The notes: generated by a model from the sequence alone, not told the origin. 64,000 bases of DNA from HGM04593 sp045657945 (GCA_045657945.1 JAZOUB010000008.1:1-64000); one strand, 5' to 3'; positions 33,931 to 43,139 are shown, counted from the first letter of the stretch. A program made the numbers and translations.

Positions 33931-35358
33931 ATGAAGAAATTATTTTTGGCACTCATTGCATTCGTTGCAATGACAGCAAACGCACAGAACGGCGTTAGCA
34001 ACCCCTACCGTTTCGGTCAGGGCGAGGACAGCACACGATGCATCCAGAACATCAGCATCATGAACTCAAATGTAAAGAACAATGACTACGAGGTTGCATA
34101 TCGCTCTTGGAAGGTATTGTTCGACGAGTTCCCCGTAGCACGCGTGGATACTTATACAAACGGTATCAAGATCCTTAACGCTTTCATCAAGAAAGAGACT
34201 GATCCTCAGAAGAAAGAGGAGTATATTGACCAGCTCATGGCAGTATATGACCAGCAGATCAAGTATATCGACCAACTCCAGGAGATTACAAAAACTCCAT
34301 TGTCCGAGGGTCAGATTATTGGCAAGAAGGTCATTGATCTTCTCAAGTACCGCAAGGATGCTCCAGCCGATGAGGTTTATGACATGCTTGCAAGATCTGT
34401 TGCACTTGAGCAGGGAAAGTCCGAGTATGTTGTTACCGAGCAATTCATGAAGTACTCTGGCTTGAAATACAAGAACGACCAGAGCCACGGAGAGCAGATT
34501 ATCGAGGATTACCTCAACGCATCTGTTTACATCGTGGAGGTTCTTGACAAGTACCACGACAAGATTGAGGAGTGCGAACAGAGATACCAAGAGTTCGGTG
34601 ATGCAAAGGACAGCATCAACGCAGGCAAGTATAGCAAGATGATAGACGCGTCACGTATCGCAAAAAGCAACATCGACGCTTACTTCATCAACAGCGGTGC
34701 TGCATCATGCGAGGATTTGGATCGTATCTACGCTCCACTCATCGAGGAGAACAAGGGCGACATCGAATACCTCAACAAGGTCATCACTGTTATGGCTATG
34801 CTGAAGTGTACAAAGCAGGATGCCTACTTTGCAGCTTCTGAGTATGCCTTTGAGATTGACCCTAATCCAACATCAAAGGCCGCCATGGGTTGCGGTTACC
34901 GCTACTTCAAGAAGGGCGAGATTGACAAAGCAATGGAGTACTTTGACCGCGCAATCGAACTTGAGGCCAGTGTAACCAATAAGTCTGAGCTCTGCTACAA
35001 GGTTGCAGACATCTATTACCAGCTCAACAAGTATGGCAAAGCACGCTCATACGCACAGAAAGCACTCTCGCTGAATGCTAAATATGGTGCACCGCACATC
35101 ATCATTGCAAAATGCTATGCTGCAACTCCAAGCTGGAGCGAAGAGAGCACTCTGAACAGCTGTACATACTATCTGTGTATTGACCGTCTGGAGCGTGCCA
35201 TCAGCGTTGACCCATCTGTGAAGGCTGAGGCAAACAAGCTTATCGCCACATACAAGAAGTACACACCTTCGAGCGAGGAGTTGTTCATGAAGGGCTACAA
35301 GATTGGCGAAAAGGTAACAATCGGTGGCTGGATCAATGAGACAACTACTATCCGCTAA
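33931..35358 (+). CDS. Exported TPR-repeat protein
   Basis: The 475-residue protein has a signal peptide (MKKLFLALIAFVAMTANAQ) and tetratricopeptide repeats, clearest at MGCGYRYFKKGEIDKAMEYFDRAIELEA and VADIYYQLNKYGKARSYAQKALSLNAKYGAPH (about residues 320-395). It is likely a periplasmic or surface scaffold. It lies between the barrel gene and lptC, overlapping lptC by 35 bp, so an envelope partner role is plausible. Confidence 0.82.
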   Translation: MKKLFLALIAFVAMTANAQNGVSNPYRFGQGEDSTRCIQNISIMNSNVKNNDYEVAYRSWKVLFDEFPVARVDTYTNGIKILNAFIKKETDPQKKEEYIDQLMAVYDQQIKYIDQLQEITKTPLSEGQIIGKKVIDLLKYRKDAPADEVYDMLARSVALEQGKSEYVVTEQFMKYSGLKYKNDQSHGEQIIEDYLNASVYIVEVLDKYHDKIEECEQRYQEFGDAKDSINAGKYSKMIDASRIAKSNIDAYFINSGAASCEDLDRIYAPLIEENKGDIEYLNKVITVMAMLKCTKQDAYFAASEYAFEIDPNPTSKAAMGCGYRYFKKGEIDKAMEYFDRAIELEASVTNKSELCYKVADIYYQLNKYGKARSYAQKALSLNAKYGAPHIIIAKCYAATPSWSEESTLNSCTYYLCIDRLERAISVDPSVKAEANKLIATYKKYTPSSEELFMKGYKIGEKVTIGGWINETTTIR

Positions 35359-35923
35359 TATAAGCAGGAAAATACATCGTACAACAACTGCCGCAATGGC
35401 AGTTGTTGTACTGATTTTACAATTCTCGTGTCAGGAGAGCGCAAGAAGCATTGTCCCGGCATTTGAGAACCCCGACTCTGTTGCTGTCATGAGCACATAT
35501 GGAGTCAGAACAACAATCAGCGATTCGGGACGCATCAGTTACAGGATTGACGCCGACGAATGGCTGGTTTACAGTTTGCGCAAACCGCCATATTGGGCAT
35601 TCGAACAAGGCTTGTACCTTGAGAAATATGACACACTGATGAACATTGAGACAACAATAAAATGTGACACTGCATTTTACTATAATGAAAAGAAGTTGTG
35701 GAAGCTCATCGGTAACGTAAACATCAAAAACCCCAAGAACCAACACTTTTACACCGACTTGATGTATTGGGACCAGAACGAGGGAATCATCTACTCCGAC
35801 GCTTACATCAAGGTTGAAAAGGAGGATCAGGTAACCGAGGGATATGGTTTTTCATCGAATCAGGACCTGTCGGTATGGCAAATAAGGAATACAAAGGGAA
35901 TATACACCGTCAACGAAGAATAG
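35324..35923 (+). CDS. lptC: LPS-transport protein LptC
   Basis: The product (up to 199 residues) has a basic N-terminus and hydrophobic helix ending in LQFSCQES, a lipobox-like site, so it may be lipidated. The rest has the LptC/OstA beta-jellyroll pattern: MSTYGVRTTISDSGRISYRIDADEW, KCDTAFYYNEKKLWKLIGNVNI and YGFSSNQDLSVWQIRNTKGIY. It would carry lipopolysaccharide from LptBFG toward LptA. The start is uncertain among ATG 35324, 35336 and 35396. It overlaps the TPR gene. Confidence 0.85.
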   Translation: MAGSMRQLLSANISRKIHRTTTAAMAVVVLILQFSCQESARSIVPAFENPDSVAVMSTYGVRTTISDSGRISYRIDADEWLVYSLRKPPYWAFEQGLYLEKYDTLMNIETTIKCDTAFYYNEKKLWKLIGNVNIKNPKNQHFYTDLMYWDQNEGIIYSDAYIKVEKEDQVTEGYGFSSNQDLSVWQIRNTKGIYTVNEE

Positions 35924-35959
35924 AAGGTTGTTAAGACATTACCACGAACCACACACAAT

Positions 35960-37222
35960 ATGCTGACACTTATCATATCACTTATCATAGTAATACTGTT
36001 CTCGGCACTCTTTTCGGGAATGGAAATTGCTTTCGTCTCATCGAACAGACTCCTGCTCGGCATTGACCAGCACAAGCGTTCCATGACATCGTTTGTGATA
36101 AACAAGTTCTATTCCAAAAGCAACAACTTCATATCGTCACTACTTGTTGGCAACAACATTTCCATTGTAATCTACGGCATGCTCATGGCTCAGTTGCTGA
36201 ACGCCACAATCCTTAGCGGACTTGAAGGCACCACATCACTGAGGTTGCTCCTTGAAACGATAATATCGACAATCGTCATCATATTCACCGGCGAGTTCAT
36301 CCCCAAAGCCCTGTTCCGCATAAACCCCAACCGGGCTCTCAAACGCTTTGCACTCATAACATACCCGATATACATACTTCTCTACCCTTTCTCGCGTTTC
36401 ACCACTGTATGTTCAACATTCATGCTGCGGCTATTCGGTATAAAGATAAAGGACGAGACACGCGACACCACATTCACAAAAACAGAATTGAACAACCTGA
36501 TTCTCTCGTCCATTGAGAATGCCGACGACGAGGAGGCCATTGACAATGACGTCAGAATATTCCAGAATGCGCTCGATTTCTCAAATATCAAGGTAAGGGA
36601 TTGTCTTGTTCCACGTACAGAGATTGAAGCGGTGGAATACAACACACCGCTCGAGGAGTTGAAGTCTGTATTCATTGAATCGGGACATTCAAAGATTGTT
36701 GTGTATCGGGAGAACATAGATGACATCATTGGCTACATACACTCATCAGAACTGTTCCGCATAAACAAGAAGTGGCAACAGAAAATATGCAAGATGCCCA
36801 TAGTACCCGAGACACTCTCGGCACAGAAACTCATGCGCACTCTCATGCAGCAGAAGAAGTCACTTGCTGTTGTCGTTGACGAGTTCGGCGGTACATCGGG
36901 AATTATCTCTCTCGAAGACCTTGTCGAGGAGATCATTGGCGAAATTGAGGACGAGCATGACAACCAGAACCTTGTTGCCAAGTCATTGGGCAACAATGAA
37001 TACCTGCTATCGGGACGTCTTGAGATAGAACGCATAAACGAATTGTTCGGCTTAGACATTCCCGAATCGGACGATTACCAGACACTCGGTGGTTTCATTC
37101 TTGCCCACCACCAACGTTTCCCACAATTGAACGAAACGATAAACATCGGCAAATACAAGATAAGACCGATAAAACAGCGTAGCACAAAGATAGAACTCGT
37201 AAGATTATCATACACGGGTTGA
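35960..37222 (+). CDS. CNNM/CorC-type transporter with CBS domains (hemolysin family)
   Basis: This 420-residue protein starts with a DUF21/CNNM membrane domain (MLTLIISLIIVILFSALFSGMEIAFVSSNR, about residues 1-180), followed by two CBS domains (VRDCLVPRTEIEAVEY and LAVVVDEFGGTSGIISLEDLVEEIIGEIEDEHD). A CorC/HlyC domain ends it. The family exports Mg2+ or related cations; Bacteroidetes relatives include GldE. It lies in the same series as lptC and ppiD. Confidence 0.9.
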   Translation: MLTLIISLIIVILFSALFSGMEIAFVSSNRLLLGIDQHKRSMTSFVINKFYSKSNNFISSLLVGNNISIVIYGMLMAQLLNATILSGLEGTTSLRLLLETIISTIVIIFTGEFIPKALFRINPNRALKRFALITYPIYILLYPFSRFTTVCSTFMLRLFGIKIKDETRDTTFTKTELNNLILSSIENADDEEAIDNDVRIFQNALDFSNIKVRDCLVPRTEIEAVEYNTPLEELKSVFIESGHSKIVVYRENIDDIIGYIHSSELFRINKKWQQKICKMPIVPETLSAQKLMRTLMQQKKSLAVVVDEFGGTSGIISLEDLVEEIIGEIEDEHDNQNLVAKSLGNNEYLLSGRLEIERINELFGLDIPESDDYQTLGGFILAHHQRFPQLNETINIGKYKIRPIKQRSTKIELVRLSYTG

Positions 37223-37290
37223 GTTCCTGTAATGGCAAAAAGAAAAACCTATTATACACAACAACAGACAAATACGTAAAATCATTTACA

Positions 37291-37335
37291 AAGAATGGGC
37301 AAAAATTGCAAAAACAGCACTTTTTGTCCATTCTT
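37291..37335 (+). terminator. Hairpin after the CNNM transporter gene
   Basis: Stem of about 15 bp (AAGAATGGGCAAAAA pairing with TTTTTGTCCATTCTT, one G-T pair) around a 15-base loop. It separates this series from ppiD, which has its own promoter. Confidence 0.65.
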
Positions 37336-37382
37336 ACGTTAAAATTCCTATCAAAGAATTACATAAATTCAAAGCATTTTAG

Positions 37383-37390
37383 TAACTTTG
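37383..37390 (+). promoter_or_regulatory. -7 promoter element of ppiD
   Basis: TAACTTTG, an exact TAnnTTTG match 48 bp before the start codon. Confidence 0.6.
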
Positions 37391-37437
37391 CCGTGTTATA
37401 CGCATAAAAATAAATTAACTAAAAATAAAATCAGACT

Positions 37438-39042
37438 ATGGCTACATTACAAAAGCTACGTGACAAAGGATCAAAAGTGCTCATCGGCTTTGTCGGTGTC
37501 GCGCTTTTCGCGTTCGTTGCAGGTGACATTGTTAAACTTTTCCAGAAAAATGAGATTGAAACAATAACTGTTGGTTCAATCAATGGCAAAGCGATTTCCT
37601 ACAACGAGTTCGCTCAGCTCCGCAACGAGTGCGAAGCATATTTTTCATTGATTTATGGCGACCTCAACGAAGGTGGCCAGGAGGTAGTGACCCAGGCAAC
37701 TTGGAACACACTCGTTAGAGAGAATGTATTGGCAGACAAAGCCAAGGAAGTTGGTTTGACAATAGACAGCGAGGAGCGCGATCAGTTCTTTGCAGACAAC
37801 ACAAACGGAAAGATGCCACGTGCATTCCTCACACAGGACGGCAAGTTCAGTGAAGAGCTGTACGAGCAGTATGTAGGCCTCATTGAGGCATTCGAAAACG
37901 GCGAATGGGAACCTCAATCACAGGAAGAAGCGAGCATGCTTCAGGAAATAAAGATTTCAATAGTGGCATTCCCATACGTTAAGAGAGACATGGCCAGCGA
38001 CTTCACAGCATTGAAATTGGAGGAGCAGGGTGTAAATACAATAGAGTTGCTCAACAACGCAGGTACTGCAAACCAGACCTTCGAGGTTGTATATATTACT
38101 CCTGAGGTTAAGCCAGGCAAGAGCGAGCAGGAAGATCTGCTTGCTGAATTCACAGGATATGCTGAAAGCCTGAAGAACAAGAGCGCCAGCATTGAGGAAG
38201 TTGCATTCTCTGCATCAAGCGAAATTGCATACGACGGTTTCTTGTTGGGTGAGAACTCTGGCCGTTTCGCACCACACCACATTGAGAAGATCAAGGAGTG
38301 CAACAACGGCGAGGTGTGCCAGCCTTACGCCGAGTGGGACTACAACACATACAATCTTGTAAATGTAATCAGAAAGGAGATGGTTCCTGAGACAATCAAG
38401 CTCCGTTACATCGTAGTACAGGCAGACTCGGCAAATGTTGTGGCTGAAACAACTCAGAAGCTCATGGCCGATTTGAAGAACAAGGTTCCATTTGATTCTA
38501 TAGCAAAGGATTATCCTTCAAACACTGTTGAGTTCAACACAAACAACTTGAGAGCAGCAGAAATCATCGTAACACCAGAAATCCAGAACCAGGTTTACGC
38601 TGCAAAAGTAAATGCTTACAATGTAGTAGAGTTGAACCAGAACATCAACTTCATTGTTCAGGTAATGGAGAAGAAGGGCGAGGTTGCTGCATACGATGCA
38701 TTTATCATCCAGCGCAAGATGCCTATCTACAACGACACATACGACAAGGCATACAGCGAGCTTAATCAGGTGATTCTCGAAAGCGGCAACGTAGAGGGTC
38801 TCATGAACAACGACGGTGCAAAACTCTGCCAGTTGAATGCAAACAGCATAAACATTGATGGCATCTATGGCACAAGAGAACTCCTGAGATGGATATTGAG
38901 TGGCAACAGCGAAGGCAAGATTTCTGAAATCATCGACTACAACATTGGTAACAAAAAGTACTTCATGGTGGTAGGTGTAAAGAGTGTAACAAATGCCGAG
39001 CAGAAGAACAACATTGTGAACAAAGTTTACGAGCATATGTAA
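37438..39042 (+). CDS. ppiD: PpiD/SurA-like periplasmic folding factor, short form
   Basis: The 534-residue protein has one N-terminal membrane anchor (residues about 14-33, GSKVLIGFVGVALFAFVAGDIV) and a SurA_N/PpiD chaperone domain. A parvulin-like middle (IKLRYIVVQADSANVVAE ... VPFDSIAKDYPSN) and a C-terminal domain follow. From memory, Bacteroides PpiD proteins have about 700 residues, so this one appears shorter at the C-terminus; it ends VVGVKSVTNAEQKNNIVNKVYEHM, followed by a clear terminator, so no frameshift is evident. It likely helps outer-membrane proteins fold after Sec export. Confidence 0.82.
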   Translation: MATLQKLRDKGSKVLIGFVGVALFAFVAGDIVKLFQKNEIETITVGSINGKAISYNEFAQLRNECEAYFSLIYGDLNEGGQEVVTQATWNTLVRENVLADKAKEVGLTIDSEERDQFFADNTNGKMPRAFLTQDGKFSEELYEQYVGLIEAFENGEWEPQSQEEASMLQEIKISIVAFPYVKRDMASDFTALKLEEQGVNTIELLNNAGTANQTFEVVYITPEVKPGKSEQEDLLAEFTGYAESLKNKSASIEEVAFSASSEIAYDGFLLGENSGRFAPHHIEKIKECNNGEVCQPYAEWDYNTYNLVNVIRKEMVPETIKLRYIVVQADSANVVAETTQKLMADLKNKVPFDSIAKDYPSNTVEFNTNNLRAAEIIVTPEIQNQVYAAKVNAYNVVELNQNINFIVQVMEKKGEVAAYDAFIIQRKMPIYNDTYDKAYSELNQVILESGNVEGLMNNDGAKLCQLNANSINIDGIYGTRELLRWILSGNSEGKISEIIDYNIGNKKYFMVVGVKSVTNAEQKNNIVNKVYEHM

Positions 39043-39064
39043 TTCCCAACCCGTACATATGTTC

Positions 39065-39097
39065 AAACCCTGTCGCAGATTTGCGACAGGGTTTTTT
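39065..39097 (+). terminator. Intrinsic terminator of ppiD
   Basis: Perfect stem AACCCTGTCGCA / TGCGACAGGGTT with a short loop, followed by TTTTTTCTTTT. Confidence 0.95.
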
Positions 39098-39194
39098 CTT
39101 TTAATGACCTATTTTTTCATAAAAGGCCAAAAAAAGTAAAAAAAAGATGTTACATTTCGCAACATCTTTCGTTTACATAATAGAGAGGAAGAGA

Positions 39195-39698
39195 ATGAGC
39201 GACAAGACAATTACAACGGTTTTTACAAAACTGCGCAGGAAATTCCTGAGCATGGCTATGGCAATACTCCCAAACGAGGACGATGCTGCCGACGCCTTGC
39301 AAGACGCATTCTGCAAACTATGGCCAAGACGCGACACAATAAATGACGAAGCGAAGGCCGAGGCTCTCACGGGGGTTGCATTGCGTAACATCTGCATAGA
39401 TAAGATGAGAAAACGCGAAATACAGACAGTGCCGATAGATGAAGAACATGACAGATGCGAGAACGAAAGCGAATACAGCCAACGCGAAGAGAGATACAAT
39501 ACCGTTAAAGCGATTATAGACAACGAGTTGACAGCACAACAAAGAACTATAATAGAGTTGAAGGAGATTGAAGGAGTTGAGATAGAAGAGATAGCCAAGC
39601 AACTGCAAATGAATGAAAGTGCGGTGAGGATGAACTTGTCAAGGGCTAGAAAGAAGATTAGGGAGTGTTACAGAAAGGAGGCCGCAAATGAAAGATAA
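39195..39698 (+). CDS. ECF-type RNA polymerase sigma factor
   Basis: From ATG 39195 the product has 167 residues. Region 2 is seen in FLSMAMAILPNEDDAADALQDAFCKLWPRRD and region 4 in LTAQQRTIIELKEIEGVEIEEIAKQLQMNESAVRMNLSRARKKIRECYR. It heads a four-gene series: a one-helix membrane protein that overlaps it by 11 bp (a likely anti-sigma factor), a DUF6108 protein and an outer-membrane barrel. This suggests an envelope-stress or signalling circuit. Confidence 0.93.
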   Translation: MSDKTITTVFTKLRRKFLSMAMAILPNEDDAADALQDAFCKLWPRRDTINDEAKAEALTGVALRNICIDKMRKREIQTVPIDEEHDRCENESEYSQREERYNTVKAIIDNELTAQQRTIIELKEIEGVEIEEIAKQLQMNESAVRMNLSRARKKIRECYRKEAANER

Positions 39699-40167
39699 AG
39701 GAATGAATAACAATGTGGAATATTGGCTCGCACTGAGCGAGAGGTATTTCGACGCTTTGACCACCCAAGACGAGGAAAAGGCACTGGCACAGTTCCTTGC
39801 AAGCGATGCAGCCAACGACCCGGCATTTGACGAGACAAAGGCCGTCATGGGATACCTTATTACAGGCAAGAGCATCGCCCAAAAGGCAAAAGTGAAGCAA
39901 AGACGCACTATTGGCAAGGTGATGCAATGGACATCGATAGCAGCCTGTGCAGCTGCAATCGCTGTTATTGGAACATCAATCAGCAAACAGGACACACTGA
40001 TTGAGCCGGAGAGTAAAGACATATATTACGCCTGCATTGACGGCAAGGAATATACCAACGAAGAGTTTGTAATGGAGCAGATGCTCTCAACAATGAACAG
40101 AATGAGCACAACAAGCAACAATGTCATTGAAGAGCAGATGGAAGCCATATTCAGAATAAACAAATAA
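39688..40167 (+). CDS. Putative anti-sigma factor, single-pass membrane protein
   Basis: The 159-residue protein has a cytoplasmic N-terminal part (about 1-90), one transmembrane helix (WTSIAACAAAIAVIGTSI, near residues 91-108) and a short periplasmic tail. The first 60 residues include FLASDAANDPAFDETKAVMGYLI, which could be a sigma-binding helical domain. It overlaps the ECF sigma gene by 11 bp. The role is inferred from topology and linkage; I see no named anti-sigma motif. Confidence 0.7.
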   Translation: MKDKGMNNNVEYWLALSERYFDALTTQDEEKALAQFLASDAANDPAFDETKAVMGYLITGKSIAQKAKVKQRRTIGKVMQWTSIAACAAAIAVIGTSISKQDTLIEPESKDIYYACIDGKEYTNEEFVMEQMLSTMNRMSTTSNNVIEEQMEAIFRINK

Positions 40168-40174
40168 AGAAGAG

Positions 40175-40612
40175 ATGAAACGGTTATTATTTATTTTCAC
40201 AATGTCCCTCATGGCAACTGCCGGCTTGGCACAGAAGAATATGAACATATCATCCTTGTTCGAAGGCAAGGAGAGAGCAAAGTATGGTTTCAGTGCAGTA
40301 ATCATTGAGGGCAAGAGCCTGAAGAAATACAACCTCACGCAGTTCAAGAGCGTTACCACAACCAAAGCACAACTATTCGATGAGCTTGAAGGTATGGTAG
40401 AGAATGACAGCAAGAATGCCATAGACAAGGAGTGCGGTTACATCAACGGCAAGCTATACTATGGTTTCTACCAGTTCAAACCCGAGGGTGGGAGATACCG
40501 CTACATATTCTACCGCAACAGCTCACTGCGCGATGATGAACCTGATGAAGTAACCATTGTATATATGGAAGGATACCCCACCCTTGAAGACCTTAAAAGA
40601 ATGTTCCGCTGA
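40175..40612 (+). CDS. Exported DUF6108-type protein
   Basis: This 145-residue protein with a signal peptide (MKRLLFIFTMSLMATAGLAQ) then NISSLFEGKERAKYGFSAVIIEGKSLKKYNLTQFKSV resembles the Bacteroidales DUF6108 family found next to ECF sigma genes. It starts 7 bp after the putative anti-sigma gene, so it belongs to the same operon. The function is unknown; a periplasmic sensor or target is possible. Confidence 0.75.
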   Translation: MKRLLFIFTMSLMATAGLAQKNMNISSLFEGKERAKYGFSAVIIEGKSLKKYNLTQFKSVTTTKAQLFDELEGMVENDSKNAIDKECGYINGKLYYGFYQFKPEGGRYRYIFYRNSSLRDDEPDEVTIVYMEGYPTLEDLKRMFR

Positions 40613-40643
40613 GAAGATATAAACAATTAAAAACATAACTGAT

Positions 40644-41549
40644 ATGAAAAAGGTATTTTTAACTGCGCTTACGCTTGTATTTTCACTTGCAGGTACAGCG
40701 CAGAACGAGAATGACAAAAAAGGTTCGGTCATTGAGAATGATGACGAGACCGTATTCATCCAACCACAGAAAGTCACAATAAAGAAAGGCGCTACAACAA
40801 CAGTGAGCATTACCGGAGATGCCGACGGAGCAGAATACAGCTATAGCATCAGTCAGAGCGAGTGCGATGGAGACACAAGGAGTGTATATAAAGAGACCGA
40901 TGCAAACTGGGACTTTACAATTCCGTTCGTCAACAGCAAGAAGACTGAACAGGCAAGGGGACGCTTCATCATTGACCCTACATTCGGATTCGGTTTGTTA
41001 AGTGCCACAGAACAGGGCGCAGGCGTTGACCTTCCATTCGGGAATGCCTCTTTCGAGTACGCACTCGACAACATCGTAGGCCTTGAATACTGGACAACAC
41101 GCAACTCGCACATAGGGCTCACATTCGGTCTCAACTGGCGTAACTACCGCATGATTGGCAGCAACAGGTTCATGAAGGATGGCGACAACATTCTTATCAC
41201 CGGTTACCCCGACGGCGCAGACATTGACTACTCACGCATAAGGACATTCGACCTCACACTCTCGTTCATGTATGGATACAAGTTCAACAAATACATCAGC
41301 ATGAGAATCGGCCCGGTTGTAAACTTCAACACCGGCGGAAACATCAAGACACGCTACAGCCTGAACGGAGAGTCGTTCAAGGAGAAGCAGAAGGAGATAA
41401 ACATCGCACCGGTGACTGTTGATCTGAAAGCAGAACTCAACTTCCGTTTCCTTGGATTGTATTTCAAATACTCGCCCTGCAATGTACTCAACACAGACTT
41501 CGGACCAAAGTTCAAATCCATGTCGGCAGGTTTGCTGTTCAGTTTCTAA
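40644..41549 (+). CDS. Outer-membrane beta-barrel protein
   Basis: The 301-residue protein has a signal peptide (MKKVFLTALTLVFSLAGTAQ), an N-terminal Ig-like or beta segment (VFIQPQKVTIKKGATTTVSITGD), and from about residue 110 a small barrel with alternating strands ending MSAGLLFSF, a typical C-terminal aromatic. It is the last gene of the ECF sigma operon and is followed by a strong hairpin. Ligand and role are unknown. Confidence 0.78.
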   Translation: MKKVFLTALTLVFSLAGTAQNENDKKGSVIENDDETVFIQPQKVTIKKGATTTVSITGDADGAEYSYSISQSECDGDTRSVYKETDANWDFTIPFVNSKKTEQARGRFIIDPTFGFGLLSATEQGAGVDLPFGNASFEYALDNIVGLEYWTTRNSHIGLTFGLNWRNYRMIGSNRFMKDGDNILITGYPDGADIDYSRIRTFDLTLSFMYGYKFNKYISMRIGPVVNFNTGGNIKTRYSLNGESFKEKQKEINIAPVTVDLKAELNFRFLGLYFKYSPCNVLNTDFGPKFKSMSAGLLFSF

Positions 41550-41555
41550 ACAGAG

Positions 41556-41589
41556 AAAGCATGAGTGTGACGCGTCACACTCATGCTTT
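41556..41589. terminator. Bidirectional terminator
   Basis: Perfect 34-bp palindrome with half-site AAAGCATGAGTGTGACG between convergent genes. TTTTTATTTT follows on the plus strand and T residues are present on the other. Confidence 0.92.
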
Positions 41590-41630
41590 TTATTTTCAAA
41601 CGGCATTAAGGGAATTTTTACACCCGATGC

Positions 41631-42065
41631 CTATCTTTTGCTTGCGAAGAATCTCTTCATCAATGCCGTAGCCTCATCGGCACACACACCAGCAAGCACC
41701 TCTGTCTTTGGATGCATTACATCTGGAGCATAGCGGTGATAACCGCGTTTCTCGTCCTCGGCACCATACACCACTCTACCCATTTGCGCCCAGGCTATTG
41801 CACCGGCACACATCGGGCAGGGTTCAACGGTTACATAGAGAGTACAGTCCGTCAGGTATTTGCCACCGATATTCGATGCAGCTGCAGTGATGGCCTGCAT
41901 CTCGGCATGCGCGGTGACATCGTTGAGCATCTCGGTGAGGTTATGCGCACGGGCAATCACTCGCCCCTTGCACACAATGACTGCACCAATGGGCACCTCG
42001 TCCTCATCAAATGCCTTCTGCGCCTCTACAAGCGCCATCTTCATATAGTCGGTATCGGTCATCAT
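41631..42065 (-). CDS. tadA: TadA-like nucleoside deaminase (tRNA A34 deaminase)
   Basis: The 144-residue zinc deaminase has the catalytic HAE motif at 53-55 (VTAHAEMQAI) and the PCPMC zinc pair (Cys83, Cys86). It is the size of TadA, which converts A34 to inosine in tRNA-Arg; free-guanine deaminases are close relatives and cannot be excluded. The ATG overlaps the stop of an upstream ribbon-helix-helix-like gene by 4 bp, so the two are translationally coupled. Confidence 0.9.
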   Translation of the reverse strand: MMTDTDYMKMALVEAQKAFDEDEVPIGAVIVCKGRVIARAHNLTEMLNDVTAHAEMQAITAAASNIGGKYLTDCTLYVTVEPCPMCAGAIAWAQMGRVVYGAEDEKRGYHRYAPDVMHPKTEVLAGVCADEATALMKRFFASKR

Positions 42066-42301
42066 CGGCGCATATCATGTTCCCCGAAGAGTGTTGGATA
42101 ATCCTCGTCTAGATTCTTGTAAATGAATGACAACAGGGTCTCGCGCATCCAATTGCTCTTGTTGTTGATGCGGTATTTCTTGAGGTAATCATCTATTATC
42201 TTCATCTCCTCATCGCTTACAAGGCACACAATACGCGAATGACGCACAGGCTGTGTGCGTGCGGTCGTTGCTTTGGGAGATTTTGCTTTCTTTGCGCTCA
42301 T
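42062..42301 (-). CDS. Small ribbon-helix-helix-like protein
   Basis: From ATG 42301 the product has 79 residues; a TTG at 42319 would add six. A basic, flexible N-terminus (SAKKAKSPKATTARTQP) leads to RIVCLVSDEEMKIIDDYLKKYRINNKSNWMRETLLSFI, a strand-helix-helix pattern like ribbon-helix-helix DNA-binding proteins. It overlaps tadA by 4 bp. It may regulate this two-gene operon, but no target is visible. Confidence 0.65.
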   Translation of the reverse strand: MSAKKAKSPKATTARTQPVRHSRIVCLVSDEEMKIIDDYLKKYRINNKSNWMRETLLSFIYKNLDEDYPTLFGEHDMRR

Positions 42302-42379
42302 TGTATTTATTTTGCACAAAAATAATCCAACTTTGCACCAAATGCAAGTTTTTCATTTGCTTTTGAGCTTAGCAAGCAG

Positions 42380-42387
42380 TATCTTCG
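42380..42387 (+). promoter_or_regulatory. Possible -7 element of yraN
   Basis: TATCTTCG, one mismatch from TAnnTTTG, 27 bp before the start codon. Confidence 0.4.
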
Positions 42388-42413
42388 CTAATAATTAGTC
42401 AAAACAACACATT

Positions 42414-42776
42414 ATGGCACAACACAACCTGCTTGGCAGCAAGGGCGAAATGCTTGCATCGAGGTATCTGCTTGACAAAGGATACGCCGTGCACCACCAT
42501 AACTGGCACTGCGGACACAAGGAGATTGACATCATTGCTCAGGAGCGTGACACGCTTGTTTTTGTAGAGGTGAAGAGCCGTACGTCAGAGGATTTCGGAA
42601 ACGCGTATGATGCTGTTGATGACAGGAAGATAAGACTGCTAATATCCGCAGCACAGTCCTATCTAAAGAAATTCAAAGTTGACCTCAAGTTCCGTTTTGA
42701 CATCATCACCGTGATTGGCGAAAGTGAACCTTACAAGATTGAGCACATTGAGGATGCATTCTACCCCGAATGGTAA
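42414..42776 (+). CDS. yraN: YraN family (UPF0102) nuclease-fold protein
   Basis: This 120-residue protein has the UPF0102 pattern: NLLGSKGEMLASRYLLDKGYAVHHHNWHCGHKEIDIIAQERDTLVFVEVKSRTSEDFG, with the D-(E/V)-x-K restriction-endonuclease-like core (EIDII ... FVEVKSR). The cellular role is not settled; Holliday-junction-resolvase-like DNA processing has been proposed. It begins a three-gene series with MmcQ and BirA. Confidence 0.92.
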   Translation: MAQHNLLGSKGEMLASRYLLDKGYAVHHHNWHCGHKEIDIIAQERDTLVFVEVKSRTSEDFGNAYDAVDDRKIRLLISAAQSYLKKFKVDLKFRFDIITVIGESEPYKIEHIEDAFYPEW

Positions 42777-42788
42777 AACCCGAAAATC

Positions 42789-43139
42789 ATGAACATTGAA
42801 GATGCACGCTTGTATTGCCTGAGCAAAACCAACGCCACAGAGGACTTCCCCTTTGACGAGAGCACACTGGTATTCAGGGTGGAGAACAAGATTTTCGCCA
42901 TCACCGACCTTGAAAACACAAAATGGTTCTGCGTGAAATGCGATGCTGACTATGCCATAGAGTTGCGCGACCGCTACACGCAGATTACTCCGGCCTGGCA
43001 CATGAACAAAAAGTACTGGAACCAGCTTGACATTGCAGCATTGAGCGACGAGCTCTTCTATTCACTTGTTGACCACTCATACAACGAAGTACTCAAGAAA
43101 CTCCCTAAAAAGATACGCATAAAATATGGCATGGAGTAA
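42789..43139 (+). CDS. MmcQ/YjbR family protein
   Basis: The 116-residue protein starts MNIEDARLYCLSKTNATEDFPFDESTLVFRV. It continues with MFALTDLE-like KIFAITDLENTKWFCVKCDAD and ends in the helix LVDHSYNEVLKKLPKKIRIKYG, matching the MmcQ/YjbR double-wing fold (CyaY-like), suggested to bind DNA. It lies 12 bp after yraN and overlaps birA by 14 bp. Confidence 0.9.
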   Translation: MNIEDARLYCLSKTNATEDFPFDESTLVFRVENKIFAITDLENTKWFCVKCDADYAIELRDRYTQITPAWHMNKKYWNQLDIAALSDELFYSLVDHSYNEVLKKLPKKIRIKYGME

